From Chryseobacterium viscerum (GTDB lineage: Bacteria; Bacteroidota; Bacteroidia; Flavobacteriales; Weeksellaceae), in NCBI RefSeq assembly GCF_025949665.1, contig NZ_JAPDFT010000001.1:930001-994000 (forward strand): a stretch of 64,000 nt of DNA, in the 5' to 3' direction. Within the stretch, counting starts at the first letter, position 1, and each line of letters opens with the position of its first letter. Under the pieces are notes generated by a model. That model had not been told where the DNA came from, did not search any database, and worked only from the letters and a program-made list of their open reading frames with translations. A program made the translations under genes and the position numbers. Positions 1 to 8,885 of this stretch are shown piece by piece.

Positions 1-3000
1 TATTTCTGCAGGGGCAGTGAATTGGCCGGATCTGATAAGGAAACCTCTGATTTCTTCTTTGGTTTTCATAGCTTCAAATTCTTTTAATTCTAATGCTCCC
101 TCTCTTGGATCAGCTGATCTTCCTACCAGAATATAAGTACAAGGATAAGCCTGAGACATATGTTTTGCCAATTCAGCAGTGATTCCCTGTGCGCCTCCCA
201 ATACCAATACCACAGATTTTTGATCTAATTGGATATGAGCTTCGTTTAAGCTTGTTGACAATGGAGAAGGGATAATATCTACTTTATGCCTCTGATCATT
301 TTTATAAATAACTTCAGCGGGTTTATCATTGGTAAGGATTTCCTTTAAAGTAATTTCAGCAATCTGATCTACTTCCTGAGGCGTGCCAAGGCTGATCAGT
401 CTGCAGGTTGTATTATCAAATTCTCTTGCCAGACTTTTGAAAAGTCCCGGATACCCCTGATGGTGGCGTAATATGCTTGCATCTGTAATTTCCTGAAGGT
501 GTGCCGGAATATCAGAAATCAGATATACCCATTTTGCCTTATCAAAATCCAGTTTTTTGATCAGATCTACATGATCAATAATGCTTGGTTTATCAGTTGC
601 TGAGAATAAATCCAGCATAATTAATCCGTCAATATTAGAAAAATCTTTTTCTGTATCTACTAATTCTACAATAGCTCCATGCTTTTCCAAAGCTTCTTTA
701 ATTGCTGAAGTTTGTTTATTGTCATCTTGTGTAATCGCAAAACGTTTTCCCTGCAATACTTCTGTATTTTGTACTAAAAAATCATCGGTAGGAGTGATAT
801 CGAAACGAAGACGTGAAAGTACATTTTGAGTTGGCTCTGCGATATTGGTTTCTTTCACTTCATGGACAGCTTCGTTGGTTTCACCATTCATTTCGCTGAT
901 CCAGCTCGCCAGGCCGCGAAGTGTTTTAATAGCAGCCAGTTTTTCCATAACATCATCAGCCTGTTCAAGGTTTTGGCCAAACCCGATCTTGGTTTTAAGA
1001 TCACCGATGATTTCCATACGTTTGATGGAGTCTATACTTAAATCTGCTTCCAGGTCAAGATCAAGACCTAACATTTCTTTTGGGTATCCTGTTTTTTCAC
1101 TTACGATATTCAGAATCGCATTTTGAAGGTCTTCAAGAGAGAATGTCGGTTGTGTTTGTGGTTTTGAACTTGTTGGTTCAGCTGAAGAACCGTTTTTTTC
1201 AGGCGTAGCAGTTGTTTCGGCTCCTGAGAATTCAGTAAGCCATGAAACCAGTCCGCTTAGGGTTTTTATTCCTGCAAGCTGTTCCATAACAGTATCTTCA
1301 TTGGTATTTCCGTTACCCAGAGTTCCCAGTTCATTACGAAGTGTTCCAATGATCTCCACTCTTTTAATAGAATCAATACTTAAATCAGCTTCAAGGTCCA
1401 TTTCCATACCCAGCATTTCCTGAGGATATCCTGTTTTGTCACTTACTACCTGTAGTAATAAGGATTTGATATCTCTCGTAGGAGCTTGCTTCACAGCAGC
1501 AACGGCTACCGGTCTTTCCTGTTGAACAGGCTGAACCGGAATAGAAGATATTGGCTGGTGCGCAGCAACTGGTGCTGGTGAATGGTATACAGGAGCAGGG
1601 AATGCCTGAGGATTCTGTCCCATAAAGGAAAGCATCACATCACGCTGTGCCTGTATCATTAATTTCATACTGTTTAAATATTCCTGCAACATACGTTCAG
1701 CAGTAGACTGAGCCTCAGTTGCAGATGCCTGTGTATTATTAGTAAAATTGTTCATGGGAATAGGGTTTATAAGTGGTAATGCACCATTTGCTGGCAGATT
1801 ACCGGTAGTTGGGTAGGCAGTTTGCCCGTTAACACGCCAGATGGCAGGGCTTTTCTTGTAAAGCTCGGGTTGGTTAAGATCAATAACCTTCACGCTTCTA
1901 CCATCAAAAAGTTTATCAATATTGAAGCTTCTGCCGGTTCCTAAATATTGAGCCAGCATGCAAAGAAGATGACTGAATTTATTACGGCTGTTGTCTTCAA
2001 CATATAAGGTTAACTGATCTTTTTCCAGACAGGATTTGGTTAATCCGGTAAGTACTTTTCCGGGGCCTACTTCTATAAATATTCTGGCACCGTCGTTGTA
2101 CATCGCCTGAAGCTGTTCTACAAATCTTACAGGCTGTACCAGATGGTCAGTAAGTCTTTCTTTTATTTCTGATGGATTCGCGGGATATACTTTTGCTGTG
2201 GTATTAGACCATACAGGGATCTGCATTTCCTGGAAAGGAACGTCTTTTAATACTTCAGCATATAAATTCTTGGATTTTGCCAATAACGGGCTATGGAATG
2301 CACATGCAACTTCTAATTTTTTAGCAGAAATACCTTCCTGTTTAAGCACTTCCAGCAATTTGTTGATGGCTTCTGTACTTCCGGCAATGACACATTGGGT
2401 AGGAGCATTGAAGTTTACAGGATAACATCCTTCTACTTTTGCAATAATTGACTGTAAACGTTCCGGAGTAGCACTTGCTGCCAGCATTGAACCCGGATCT
2501 CCTCCTTCTACTGAGTCTAAAATAGATTGAGCTCTCTTAACACTTAAGTCAACCAGTTTATCTTCTCCAAATACTCCTGCAAAACATAAAGCCGGTATTT
2601 CACCATAGCTGTGACCTGCCAGCATATCAGGAATAATTCCCAATGACTCAAGGAATTTAGCCAATGCAAGGTCTACAATTCCTAAAAGCGGTTGTGCTAA
2701 ACGGGTATCTTTAATGGTTTCTTTTTGTTGTTTTAAATCAGCTTCATTAAAGGTCTTGGATGGGAAAACTACTTTTTCAAGTTCAGGATATTCATCAATG
2801 ATCTTACGCATAGCCGGGAAAACCACAAATAAGTCACGAGCCATATTGATTCTCTGACTGCCTTGTCCAGGGAATGTGAAAGCTACTTTACCTTCTTTTT
2901 TATTTACGGTAAAAGTGTCTTTTGTTTCAATCCCCAGCAATACTAGTTCAAGCTTCATCATCAGGTCTTCAGCGGTGTCTGCAACAATACTGAACTGGAT

Positions 3001-6000
3001 TGGTTTTTCTGAACTGATGCTTAAACTGTAAGCGATATCTTTTAATGGAATACCATCATTAATTTCTAATAAAGCCTTAACCTTGCTTGATTCTCCTTTG
3101 GCTTCTTCATAGGTGTTTCCACGGAAAACAAATAATTCTGAAGGCCATGACTGCATTGCGATTGAATTATCCTGCTTAGGATGGTTGGCAATAACCGTAT
3201 GGAAATTTGTTCCCCCAAATCCGAAAGCACTGATTCCTGCATAACGGTTTTTCTCACCCCATAATCCACTTTCTGCATGGAATGCAAACGGACTGGTTTC
3301 TGAATTGTAATAGGCATTAGGCTGTTGAAGGTGTAGGGTAGGTGGTTTTACCCCGTGATAAACGGCAAGCGAAGCTTTGATTAATCCAGCTAATCCTGCT
3401 GCACACTTGGTATGCCCGATCTGTGTTTTCACAGAACCTAAATGAGTCTGTCCCGGTAAAGCTCCTGAACGGCTGAATAAATTAGTCAGTGCACTTAATT
3501 CTGTTTTGTCACCTACTACGGTTCCTGTACCATGAGCTTCTACAAGACCTACGGAAGCCGGACTTATCCCAGCCTGGGAATAAGCACGTTCTAATGCTCT
3601 TACCTGGCCTATTTGTCTTGGAGCAGTCAATCCCAGTGCTTTACCGTCACTGGATCCGCCAACTCCTTTGATTACTGAATAAATACGGTCACCATCACGT
3701 ACGGCGTCCTCATATCTTTTTAAAACAAGGATAGCAATACCTTCTCCAAGGGCGATACCGTCTGCATCACCATCGAATGTAGCACATCTTCCTTTTCTGG
3801 ATAGGGCATGTGTGCTGGAGAACATCAGATAATCATTGATTCCGTTATGTAAATCTGCTCCTCCGGCAAGAACCATATCTGACTTTCCTAATACCAATTC
3901 CTGGCAAGCAAGATCAATTGCGGCCAAAGAAGAAGCACAAGCTGCATCTACGGTAAAGTTTCTACCGCCAAGATCCAGTCGGTTTGTAATTCTACCTGCG
4001 ATTACATTCGCCAGAATACCCGGGAAAGAATCTTCAGTAGTATGTGGGAAAGCCTCTTTTACTTCTTCGTGAAGTTCTCCGAAAACCTGCTTATAATATC
4101 CTCTGAAACTATAGCTGTTGGCAAGGTCATTACCTCCTTCAGCTCCTATAATGACAGAAATGTTTTCTCTGTTAATGTATTTTTCACCATATCCTGCATC
4201 TTCCATCGCACGTTTAGCAACCAATAAGGTTAATAGCTGTGTGGGTTCAATGGCTGCAAGCGATTGTGGCGGAATTCCGAATGCCAGCGGATCAAAATCA
4301 ATTTTAGGAATAAATCCTCCCCATTTGGAATGAGATACATCCGATTCATTGGAATCAGGTTTGTAATAAAGTTCTTTATTCCATCTTTCATCCGGTACTT
4401 CAGTAACACTGTCTTTTCCTAAAATGATATTTCTCCAGTATTCATCGAGATTTTTAGCACCAGGGAATATACATTCCATCCCTACGATAGCGATGTCCAG
4501 AGGTTTTTCTGTAGAAATAGGTTCTTCCGGTAACGCCGCATTCTGAATATGCTCGTAATTGTCTACAACACTTTGGTGTAAAGCAGCTAATGAGATCACT
4601 CGATTGTGCATCGTGGCTACCTGTCCTATCATGTACATTCCTAAGTCTAGTTGGTCATCTTTAGGAATGCTGACAAGTTTATCACCCTGACGCTCTATAC
4701 CTTTAGCCGCAATTCGTAAACGGCCTACGTTTAATTTTTCAAGTTGTTCCCACACCTGTTTTTTGTCCACTCCGGCAGCAAGAAGTTTTGCTTTTTCTGT
4801 ATTGAAATGGTTGGCAAATGCAGTATTTAAACAACGGGTTTCATGTCCCGGGGCTGTTTCTAATAGAACGGTATCTTTTGCCTGCATAGCCTGCGCCTGG
4901 AATTCTTCCTGAATGGCTCCGGTTTGTACCGCTTCGTGTGTATAGAGATAAGCAGTTCCCATTAATACACCAATTTTTACTCCTCTTGCAGCTAATGGTG
5001 CAGCCATGATAGAAACAAACGCGGTTGAAAATGCGTTGTGAATCCCTCCTGCAAAAAAGACACTGATGTTTTCAGGGTGTTCTTCTTTTAAGATACGTTC
5101 AATTTGTTTTTCCCAAAGGACCATACTTGAAAGAGGACCTACATGCCCTCCACATTCGCGTCCTTCAAAAATGAAATTTTTAGCACCTTCTTTAAGGAAA
5201 ATATCCAGAAGGGCAGGGGAAGGAACGTGTAAGAATGATTTTATTCCGGCTTTTTCAAATACTTTAGCCTGAGCTGGTCTTCCGCCTGCAATCAAAACCA
5301 CAGGAGGTTTAGCTTCTAATATATACGAGGTCTGTTCTTCTCTTAATTCTTGCGGTGCAAATCCCAGGATCCCTACACCCCATGTTTTTTCTCCAGCCAG
5401 TTTTTTGGTATCCATCACCAAAGATTTTGCAGATTCTCCTTTTAATAAGGATAAGGCAACAAAAGGTAAGGCTCCTGCTTCCGCTACTGCATTGGCAAAT
5501 AAAGGAACATCACTTACACGGGTCATAGGACCTTGAGCGATAGGATAACGCAGCCCCAGCTCCTGAGCCATTGGATTGTCTTTATTGATTACCTTCAGTG
5601 CTTTTGCCTGTTTCAGATGTCCATACATAGCCTCTTTGAATCCGAAAATCAGCTTTTTCAGGGTTTTAAAGTCCTCATACAGGTCTGTTGCCAGCGAAAT
5701 GTCTTGTCCCATAGGAATATAACAGGTACTAAGGTCAAGACCGGTAAAGTACTGTTTCAGATCTTCAGCTGTTACATTTTCAGGTAATACAGGTGAATTG
5801 GGTCTTACTAATACACGATGATTAGCAATCACCTTAGTTTCCGTACCATTCAGTTTTGAGCAGGCTTCTTTCAGATCCTTAGGAACTGAACTTTCAGGAA
5901 ACAGGGCAAGCTGACTGTCCAGTACAACTCCTGTTGCTCCCAATGCTTTTGATGCTGCTGCAGTATGGAGGCCTATTCCTCCCTGTAACCACACCGGAAT

Positions 6001-6423
6001 GTTCTGAATTTCTTTGATCACACGCTGAAATAATACAAACGTGGATTCATAGCCTACTAATCCGCCTGCTTCATTTCCTTTAATAATGATTCCTTCTGCT
6101 CCCGATTGTTCAGCCTGTATGGCTTCTTCCAAACTGCTTACCTGATAAACAACAGGTAGATTGAAAGGTTTCAACATTCCGAAGGGAAGGATCGCAAATC
6201 TTACTTTTTCAGAAATTTGAAGAGAGGCGAAGTTGTCCTTAGAAAAATAAATACCATACGATGGTACGTCTATCTGGTCAAGTTGATGTAACGCTTCCTG
6301 TGCAGCCGTTATTTCATTTCCTAAACTTAAAACGGGAAATGCACCCGCCTGGTGTAGTTTAGGGATAAGGTTAACGTCTGGTTTTTCAAAAGGCGTCAGT
6401 CCAATAATGGTTAAGTTTTTCAT
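1..6423 (-). CDS. PUFA-synthase-like type I megasynthase, 3' end outside window
   Basis: Reads leftward from the ATG at 6421-6423 and is open to base 1, so at least 2141 residues. Domains in order: FMN TIM-barrel (NMO/PfaD-like) at about 1-190; a second, fuller FMN barrel at about 284-600 (YPIAQGPMTRV, ECGGHVGP, FAGGIHNAFS); ketosynthase at about 641-1075 with Cys829 in VDAACASS, then VEAHGTG and GHTKCAAG; acyltransferase with Ser1272 in AGHSYGE; a Pro/Ala/Gln-rich linker; two ACPs with phosphopantetheine serines near 1685 and 1799 (both DLEADLSIDSIKR); and the start of a ketoreductase (LVLGGAQGITAE near 2075). The ACP motif is the one seen in PfaA-type polyunsaturated fatty acid synthases. 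It probably builds a reduced polyketide or lipid chain, with the barrel serving as an in-cis enoyl reductase. The product is unknown. The domains after the KR lie outside the window. Confidence 0.88.
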   Translation of the reverse strand, partial: MKNLTIIGLTPFEKPDVNLIPKLHQAGAFPVLSLGNEITAAQEALHQLDQIDVPSYGIYFSKDNFASLQISEKVRFAILPFGMLKPFNLPVVYQVSSLEEAIQAEQSGAEGIIIKGNEAGGLVGYESTFVLFQRVIKEIQNIPVWLQGGIGLHTAAASKALGATGVVLDSQLALFPESSVPKDLKEACSKLNGTETKVIANHRVLVRPNSPVLPENVTAEDLKQYFTGLDLSTCYIPMGQDISLATDLYEDFKTLKKLIFGFKEAMYGHLKQAKALKVINKDNPMAQELGLRYPIAQGPMTRVSDVPLFANAVAEAGALPFVALSLLKGESAKSLVMDTKKLAGEKTWGVGILGFAPQELREEQTSYILEAKPPVVLIAGGRPAQAKVFEKAGIKSFLHVPSPALLDIFLKEGAKNFIFEGRECGGHVGPLSSMVLWEKQIERILKEEHPENISVFFAGGIHNAFSTAFVSIMAAPLAARGVKIGVLMGTAYLYTHEAVQTGAIQEEFQAQAMQAKDTVLLETAPGHETRCLNTAFANHFNTEKAKLLAAGVDKKQVWEQLEKLNVGRLRIAAKGIERQGDKLVSIPKDDQLDLGMYMIGQVATMHNRVISLAALHQSVVDNYEHIQNAALPEEPISTEKPLDIAIVGMECIFPGAKNLDEYWRNIILGKDSVTEVPDERWNKELYYKPDSNESDVSHSKWGGFIPKIDFDPLAFGIPPQSLAAIEPTQLLTLLVAKRAMEDAGYGEKYINRENISVIIGAEGGNDLANSYSFRGYYKQVFGELHEEVKEAFPHTTEDSFPGILANVIAGRITNRLDLGGRNFTVDAACASSLAAIDLACQELVLGKSDMVLAGGADLHNGINDYLMFSSTHALSRKGRCATFDGDADGIALGEGIAILVLKRYEDAVRDGDRIYSVIKGVGGSSDGKALGLTAPRQIGQVRALERAYSQAGISPASVGLVEAHGTGTVVGDKTELSALTNLFSRSGALPGQTHLGSVKTQIGHTKCAAGLAGLIKASLAVYHGVKPPTLHLQQPNAYYNSETSPFAFHAESGLWGEKNRYAGISAFGFGGTNFHTVIANHPKQDNSIAMQSWPSELFVFRGNTYEEAKGESSKVKALLEINDGIPLKDIAYSLSISSEKPIQFSIVADTAEDLMMKLELVLLGIETKDTFTVNKKEGKVAFTFPGQGSQRINMARDLFVVFPAMRKIIDEYPELEKVVFPSKTFNEADLKQQKETIKDTRLAQPLLGIVDLALAKFLESLGIIPDMLAGHSYGEIPALCFAGVFGEDKLVDLSVKRAQSILDSVEGGDPGSMLAASATPERLQSIIAKVEGCYPVNFNAPTQCVIAGSTEAINKLLEVLKQEGISAKKLEVACAFHSPLLAKSKNLYAEVLKDVPFQEMQIPVWSNTTAKVYPANPSEIKERLTDHLVQPVRFVEQLQAMYNDGARIFIEVGPGKVLTGLTKSCLEKDQLTLYVEDNSRNKFSHLLCMLAQYLGTGRSFNIDKLFDGRSVKVIDLNQPELYKKSPAIWRVNGQTAYPTTGNLPANGALPLINPIPMNNFTNNTQASATEAQSTAERMLQEYLNSMKLMIQAQRDVMLSFMGQNPQAFPAPVYHSPAPVAAHQPISSIPVQPVQQERPVAVAAVKQAPTRDIKSLLLQVVSDKTGYPQEMLGMEMDLEADLSIDSIKRVEIIGTLRNELGTLGNGNTNEDTVMEQLAGIKTLSGLVSWLTEFSGAETTATPEKNGSSAEPTSSKPQTQPTFSLEDLQNAILNIVSEKTGYPKEMLGLDLDLEADLSIDSIKRMEIIGDLKTKIGFGQNLEQADDVMEKLAAIKTLRGLASWISEMNGETNEAVHEVKETNIAEPTQNVLSRLRFDITPTDDFLVQNTEVLQGKRFAITQDDNKQTSAIKEALEKHGAIVELVDTEKDFSNIDGLIMLDLFSATDKPSIIDHVDLIKKLDFDKAKWVYLISDIPAHLQEITDASILRHHQGYPGLFKSLAREFDNTTCRLISLGTPQEVDQIAEITLKEILTNDKPAEVIYKNDQRHKVDIIPSPLSTSLNEAHIQLDQKSVVLVLGGAQGITAELAKHMSQAYPCTYILVGRSADPREGALELKEFEAMKTKEEIRGFLIRSGQFTAPAEI

Positions 6424-6456
6424 GGCGTGATAATTATTGAATGATAGCAAGAGATT

Positions 6457-6507
6457 CATAACAAAATGCAGGGCCTTTCGGTATTAAGGCGATCGCTTTT
6501 TGTTATG
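6457..6507 (-). promoter_or_regulatory. Structured leader hairpin before the megasynthase
   Basis: A long imperfect inverted repeat (CATAACAAAA at one end, TTTTGTTATG at the other) encloses a second small hairpin (GCCTT pairing with AAGGC). It lies 34 bases before the start codon and would be in the 5' leader of the mRNA. A diverged copy with the same two-part architecture lies at 6694-6746. It could be an RNA element or a protein operator. Confidence 0.5.
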
Positions 6508-6661
6508 ATATAATAAAATTGGTTTTTGTTAAATCGTTAACGATGTGTGTTTTTTTATGGTAATTATTCAAGAATCTATTGTTTGTTGATAGATTGTATG
6601 ATATAAGGTTGATGTCCGGCTTTTCAAAAGGCATTAGCCTGATTTTAGTCAAGTTTTTCAT
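6503..6661 (-). pseudogene. Decayed duplicate of the megasynthase 5' end
   Basis: A 52-residue reading frame directly upstream of the megasynthase and on the same strand. Its first 20 residues match the megasynthase N-terminus at 16 of 20 positions (MKNLT.I.L.PFEKPD.NLI); after that the homology stops. The duplicated block also includes the leader upstream of each ATG, so it looks like a segmental duplication whose coding part was cut after about 20 codons. It may still be translated as an upstream ORF, because it ends inside the hairpin that precedes the real start. Confidence 0.65.
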
Positions 6662-6693
6662 AGCATTTACGGTATAGGAATGATTAATGATAT

Positions 6694-6746
6694 CTCATAG
6701 CAAAACGCTAATACCATCGGCATAAATCGCGATTTGCTGTTATGAG
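6694..6746 (-). promoter_or_regulatory. Second copy of the leader hairpin
   Basis: CTCATAGCAAAACGC pairs with GCGATTTGC..TATGAG around a small inner hairpin. It lies 33 bases before the ATG of the duplicated N-terminal fragment, the same relative position as the copy at 6457-6507. The pairing is kept although many bases differ. Confidence 0.45.
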
Positions 6747-7200
6747 GAAATAAAAATAATAAAATTATAATATATCTTTAATCATAAATGCAATTTGATA
6801 ATGATTTTTTAATAGTAAAATATCAATTGTTCAAATGCTATTAAAGTATATTTATTGTTTTCTTATTTTTAGAAATATGGTCGGTACAATCTTATTAATT
6901 ATAACTATAAATATTTATAGTTAAAAAAATGTTAAGCAAATATAGGAATAAAAAATAAAATATTTCAAAAATGAGAGATTTGTTTTAGGGTATATTACAA
7001 AAAGATAATATACTTTGAATAGGGTCGGGAATTGTAAGAATAACCTTTATCAATCTGATAAAACGGATAAACGAATTTACATAAAATTAATCAATATATT
7101 GTGATTTAATTTAAATTATTTGTGAACTTTATCTATCTTTTTGATAAATAAATAGATAGGTATTTTAATGAATAATTAAAATATCTTTCCGAAATTCATA
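6747..7200. other. AT-rich intergenic region
   Basis: About 450 bases of very AT-rich sequence with no reading frame that resembles a gene. It should contain the megasynthase promoter. No convincing TAnnTTTG element was picked out with certainty. Confidence 0.5.
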
Positions 7201-7201
7201 A

Positions 7202-7236
7202 AAAAACAGTAAGTATTTGATATACTTACTGTTTTT
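7202..7236. terminator. Bidirectional intrinsic terminator
   Basis: A perfect 15-bp inverted repeat (AAAAACAGTAAGTAT and its complement) around a 5-base loop, with A and T tracts on both sides. It lies 112 bases past the glutaminase stop and would work in either direction. Confidence 0.8.
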
Positions 7237-7348
7237 AAATAGGTTGATCGTTAAGATTTTTCTGATAAATAAGCCATTTAAAGGCTGTGAGGGCTAGTAT
7301 AATTTTATTATCCCATGAATGGTCTGTAAATTAACTGCCTGTTAAGAT

Positions 7349-8362
7349 TTAAAATATACTTAATCCATACTGTTTTGCCAGGTCTAAGATCATGTGATAT
7401 CCTGCCAGTGAATTACCATGCTGATCTAAAGATGGACTGAATACACCGATTCCAATTTTTCCGGGAACACTTACGGTAATTCCGCCTCCTACACCGGATT
7501 TACTTGGAAGGCCAACGGTTCTGGAGTATTCACCACTGAATTCATACATTCCGGCAGTCAGCATCTGTGATTCTACCAGTTTGGCCATGTCAGCATTCTT
7601 ATAAATAGTATCGCCATCAAATCTTACGCATTGGTTGGCAAAGAAGTATCCTATTTTTGCAAGATCTTCAGCAGTAAGCTCAATAGAACATTGCTTAAAA
7701 TAGTTATCCAGCTGGTCTTCATTTCCTGAAATCAGGCCGCTGTTTTTCATGATATAGAACATGCCACGGTTTCGGTGTCCTGTTGATTTTTCAGATTCAT
7801 AAACAGATTTGTTGTAATCAATAGTCTGATTTTTGGTAATGTATCTCACCATGTCCAGAATCTTAAGGAAGGGTTTCTCACCATCTCCCGAAATCAGCGA
7901 AGTGGTAAGAATAGCTCCAGCATTCATCATAGGATTGAGAGGTTTGCCTGTGGTTTCAAGGTTTGAAAAATGGTTAAAAGGTTTATCAGAACCGAAATAT
8001 CCCATCTTATCAAAAACATGGGCTTCGCCTTTTTCGTTTACAGCCACCATTAATGATATAATTTTGGAAATACTCTGCATGGTGAATTTTTTACTCACAT
8101 CACCTGTGTTGAATATTTTCCCGTTTTTATCAACCACCGAAAAAGCAATTGCTTTAGCATCCATTTTTCCCAGTTCAGGAATATAATCTGCTACTTTGCC
8201 TTGTGTATAATAAGCTCTGTTTTTTTCCAGAATAGTATTGAGTGTTTTTTCTGAGATTGTTGAAATGTCTGCGACTTTTTGAGCGTAAACTATTGTGTTT
8301 AAGGAAAGAAAAGCTGCGGTACAAATTCCTTTTGCAGAAAATAAAAAGCTGTTGTTTTTCAT
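7349..8362 (-). CDS. glsA: Glutaminase with signal peptide
   Basis: A 337-residue member of the serine-dependent glutaminase family (beta-lactamase-like fold), which hydrolyses L-glutamine to glutamate and ammonia. The SxxK catalytic pair is visible in FTMQSISK, and further family motifs are NPMMNAGAI, GLPSKSGVGGGI and the EYSR segment. I chose the ATG at 8362; an upstream TTG adds five residues that do not improve the signal peptide. The N-terminus (MKNNSFLFS...IVYAQ) is a signal peptide, so the enzyme is probably periplasmic or outside, unlike the cytoplasmic Escherichia coli enzymes. It stands alone, followed by the terminator at 7202-7236. Confidence 0.9.
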   Translation of the reverse strand: MKNNSFLFSAKGICTAAFLSLNTIVYAQKVADISTISEKTLNTILEKNRAYYTQGKVADYIPELGKMDAKAIAFSVVDKNGKIFNTGDVSKKFTMQSISKIISLMVAVNEKGEAHVFDKMGYFGSDKPFNHFSNLETTGKPLNPMMNAGAILTTSLISGDGEKPFLKILDMVRYITKNQTIDYNKSVYESEKSTGHRNRGMFYIMKNSGLISGNEDQLDNYFKQCSIELTAEDLAKIGYFFANQCVRFDGDTIYKNADMAKLVESQMLTAGMYEFSGEYSRTVGLPSKSGVGGGITVSVPGKIGIGVFSPSLDQHGNSLAGYHMILDLAKQYGLSIF

Positions 8363-8885
8363 AGAGAAGATCTTCAAATAAAATATTTATGATAAGCCTT
8401 GAAAAACAAAGATAAAGTATTTTGATCTTGTCGGCAATGTTCCTTTATTACACCATTGATGTTTGTTTTGTCAGATAGGGTTGGGTAATGTGTGAAGTGG
8501 CTGCATAAAAATGGTGCTTACTGTGAGAAATTCTATTTTAAAATCAGATTTGTTTTTATGGTTTTTAATGTTGATTAATTTTAATATAAAACATATTTAT
8601 TTAGTAAAAAATAAATTAATTTAGGTTTTAGTTATTGATTTTGTCGTTATTTTTTAGAAAAACAAGTATTTTATTTGATTAAATACCTTGTGAATCATGG
8701 AAATATCGAAACTGACAGATCTTTTTTACATAATTAATACATGGGTGAAATAAGATATAATCACGTATTTGTCTATATTATTGATATTCAATAGCAAAAT
8801 AATGTTATTTTTTCACTATTAAATGATTTTTGTATTATTATTTTTATTAATTTGACAAAAAATTAATAACACTTTTTTAATAACT
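8363..8885. other. Divergent intergenic region
   Basis: About 520 AT-rich bases between the divergent glutaminase and the large T9SS gene. No gene, repeat or clear hairpin was seen. It must carry both promoters. Confidence 0.5.

Noticed and set aside
8363..8377. TTG start for glutaminase
   Set aside because: It adds five residues before a good signal peptide that begins at the ATG 8362.
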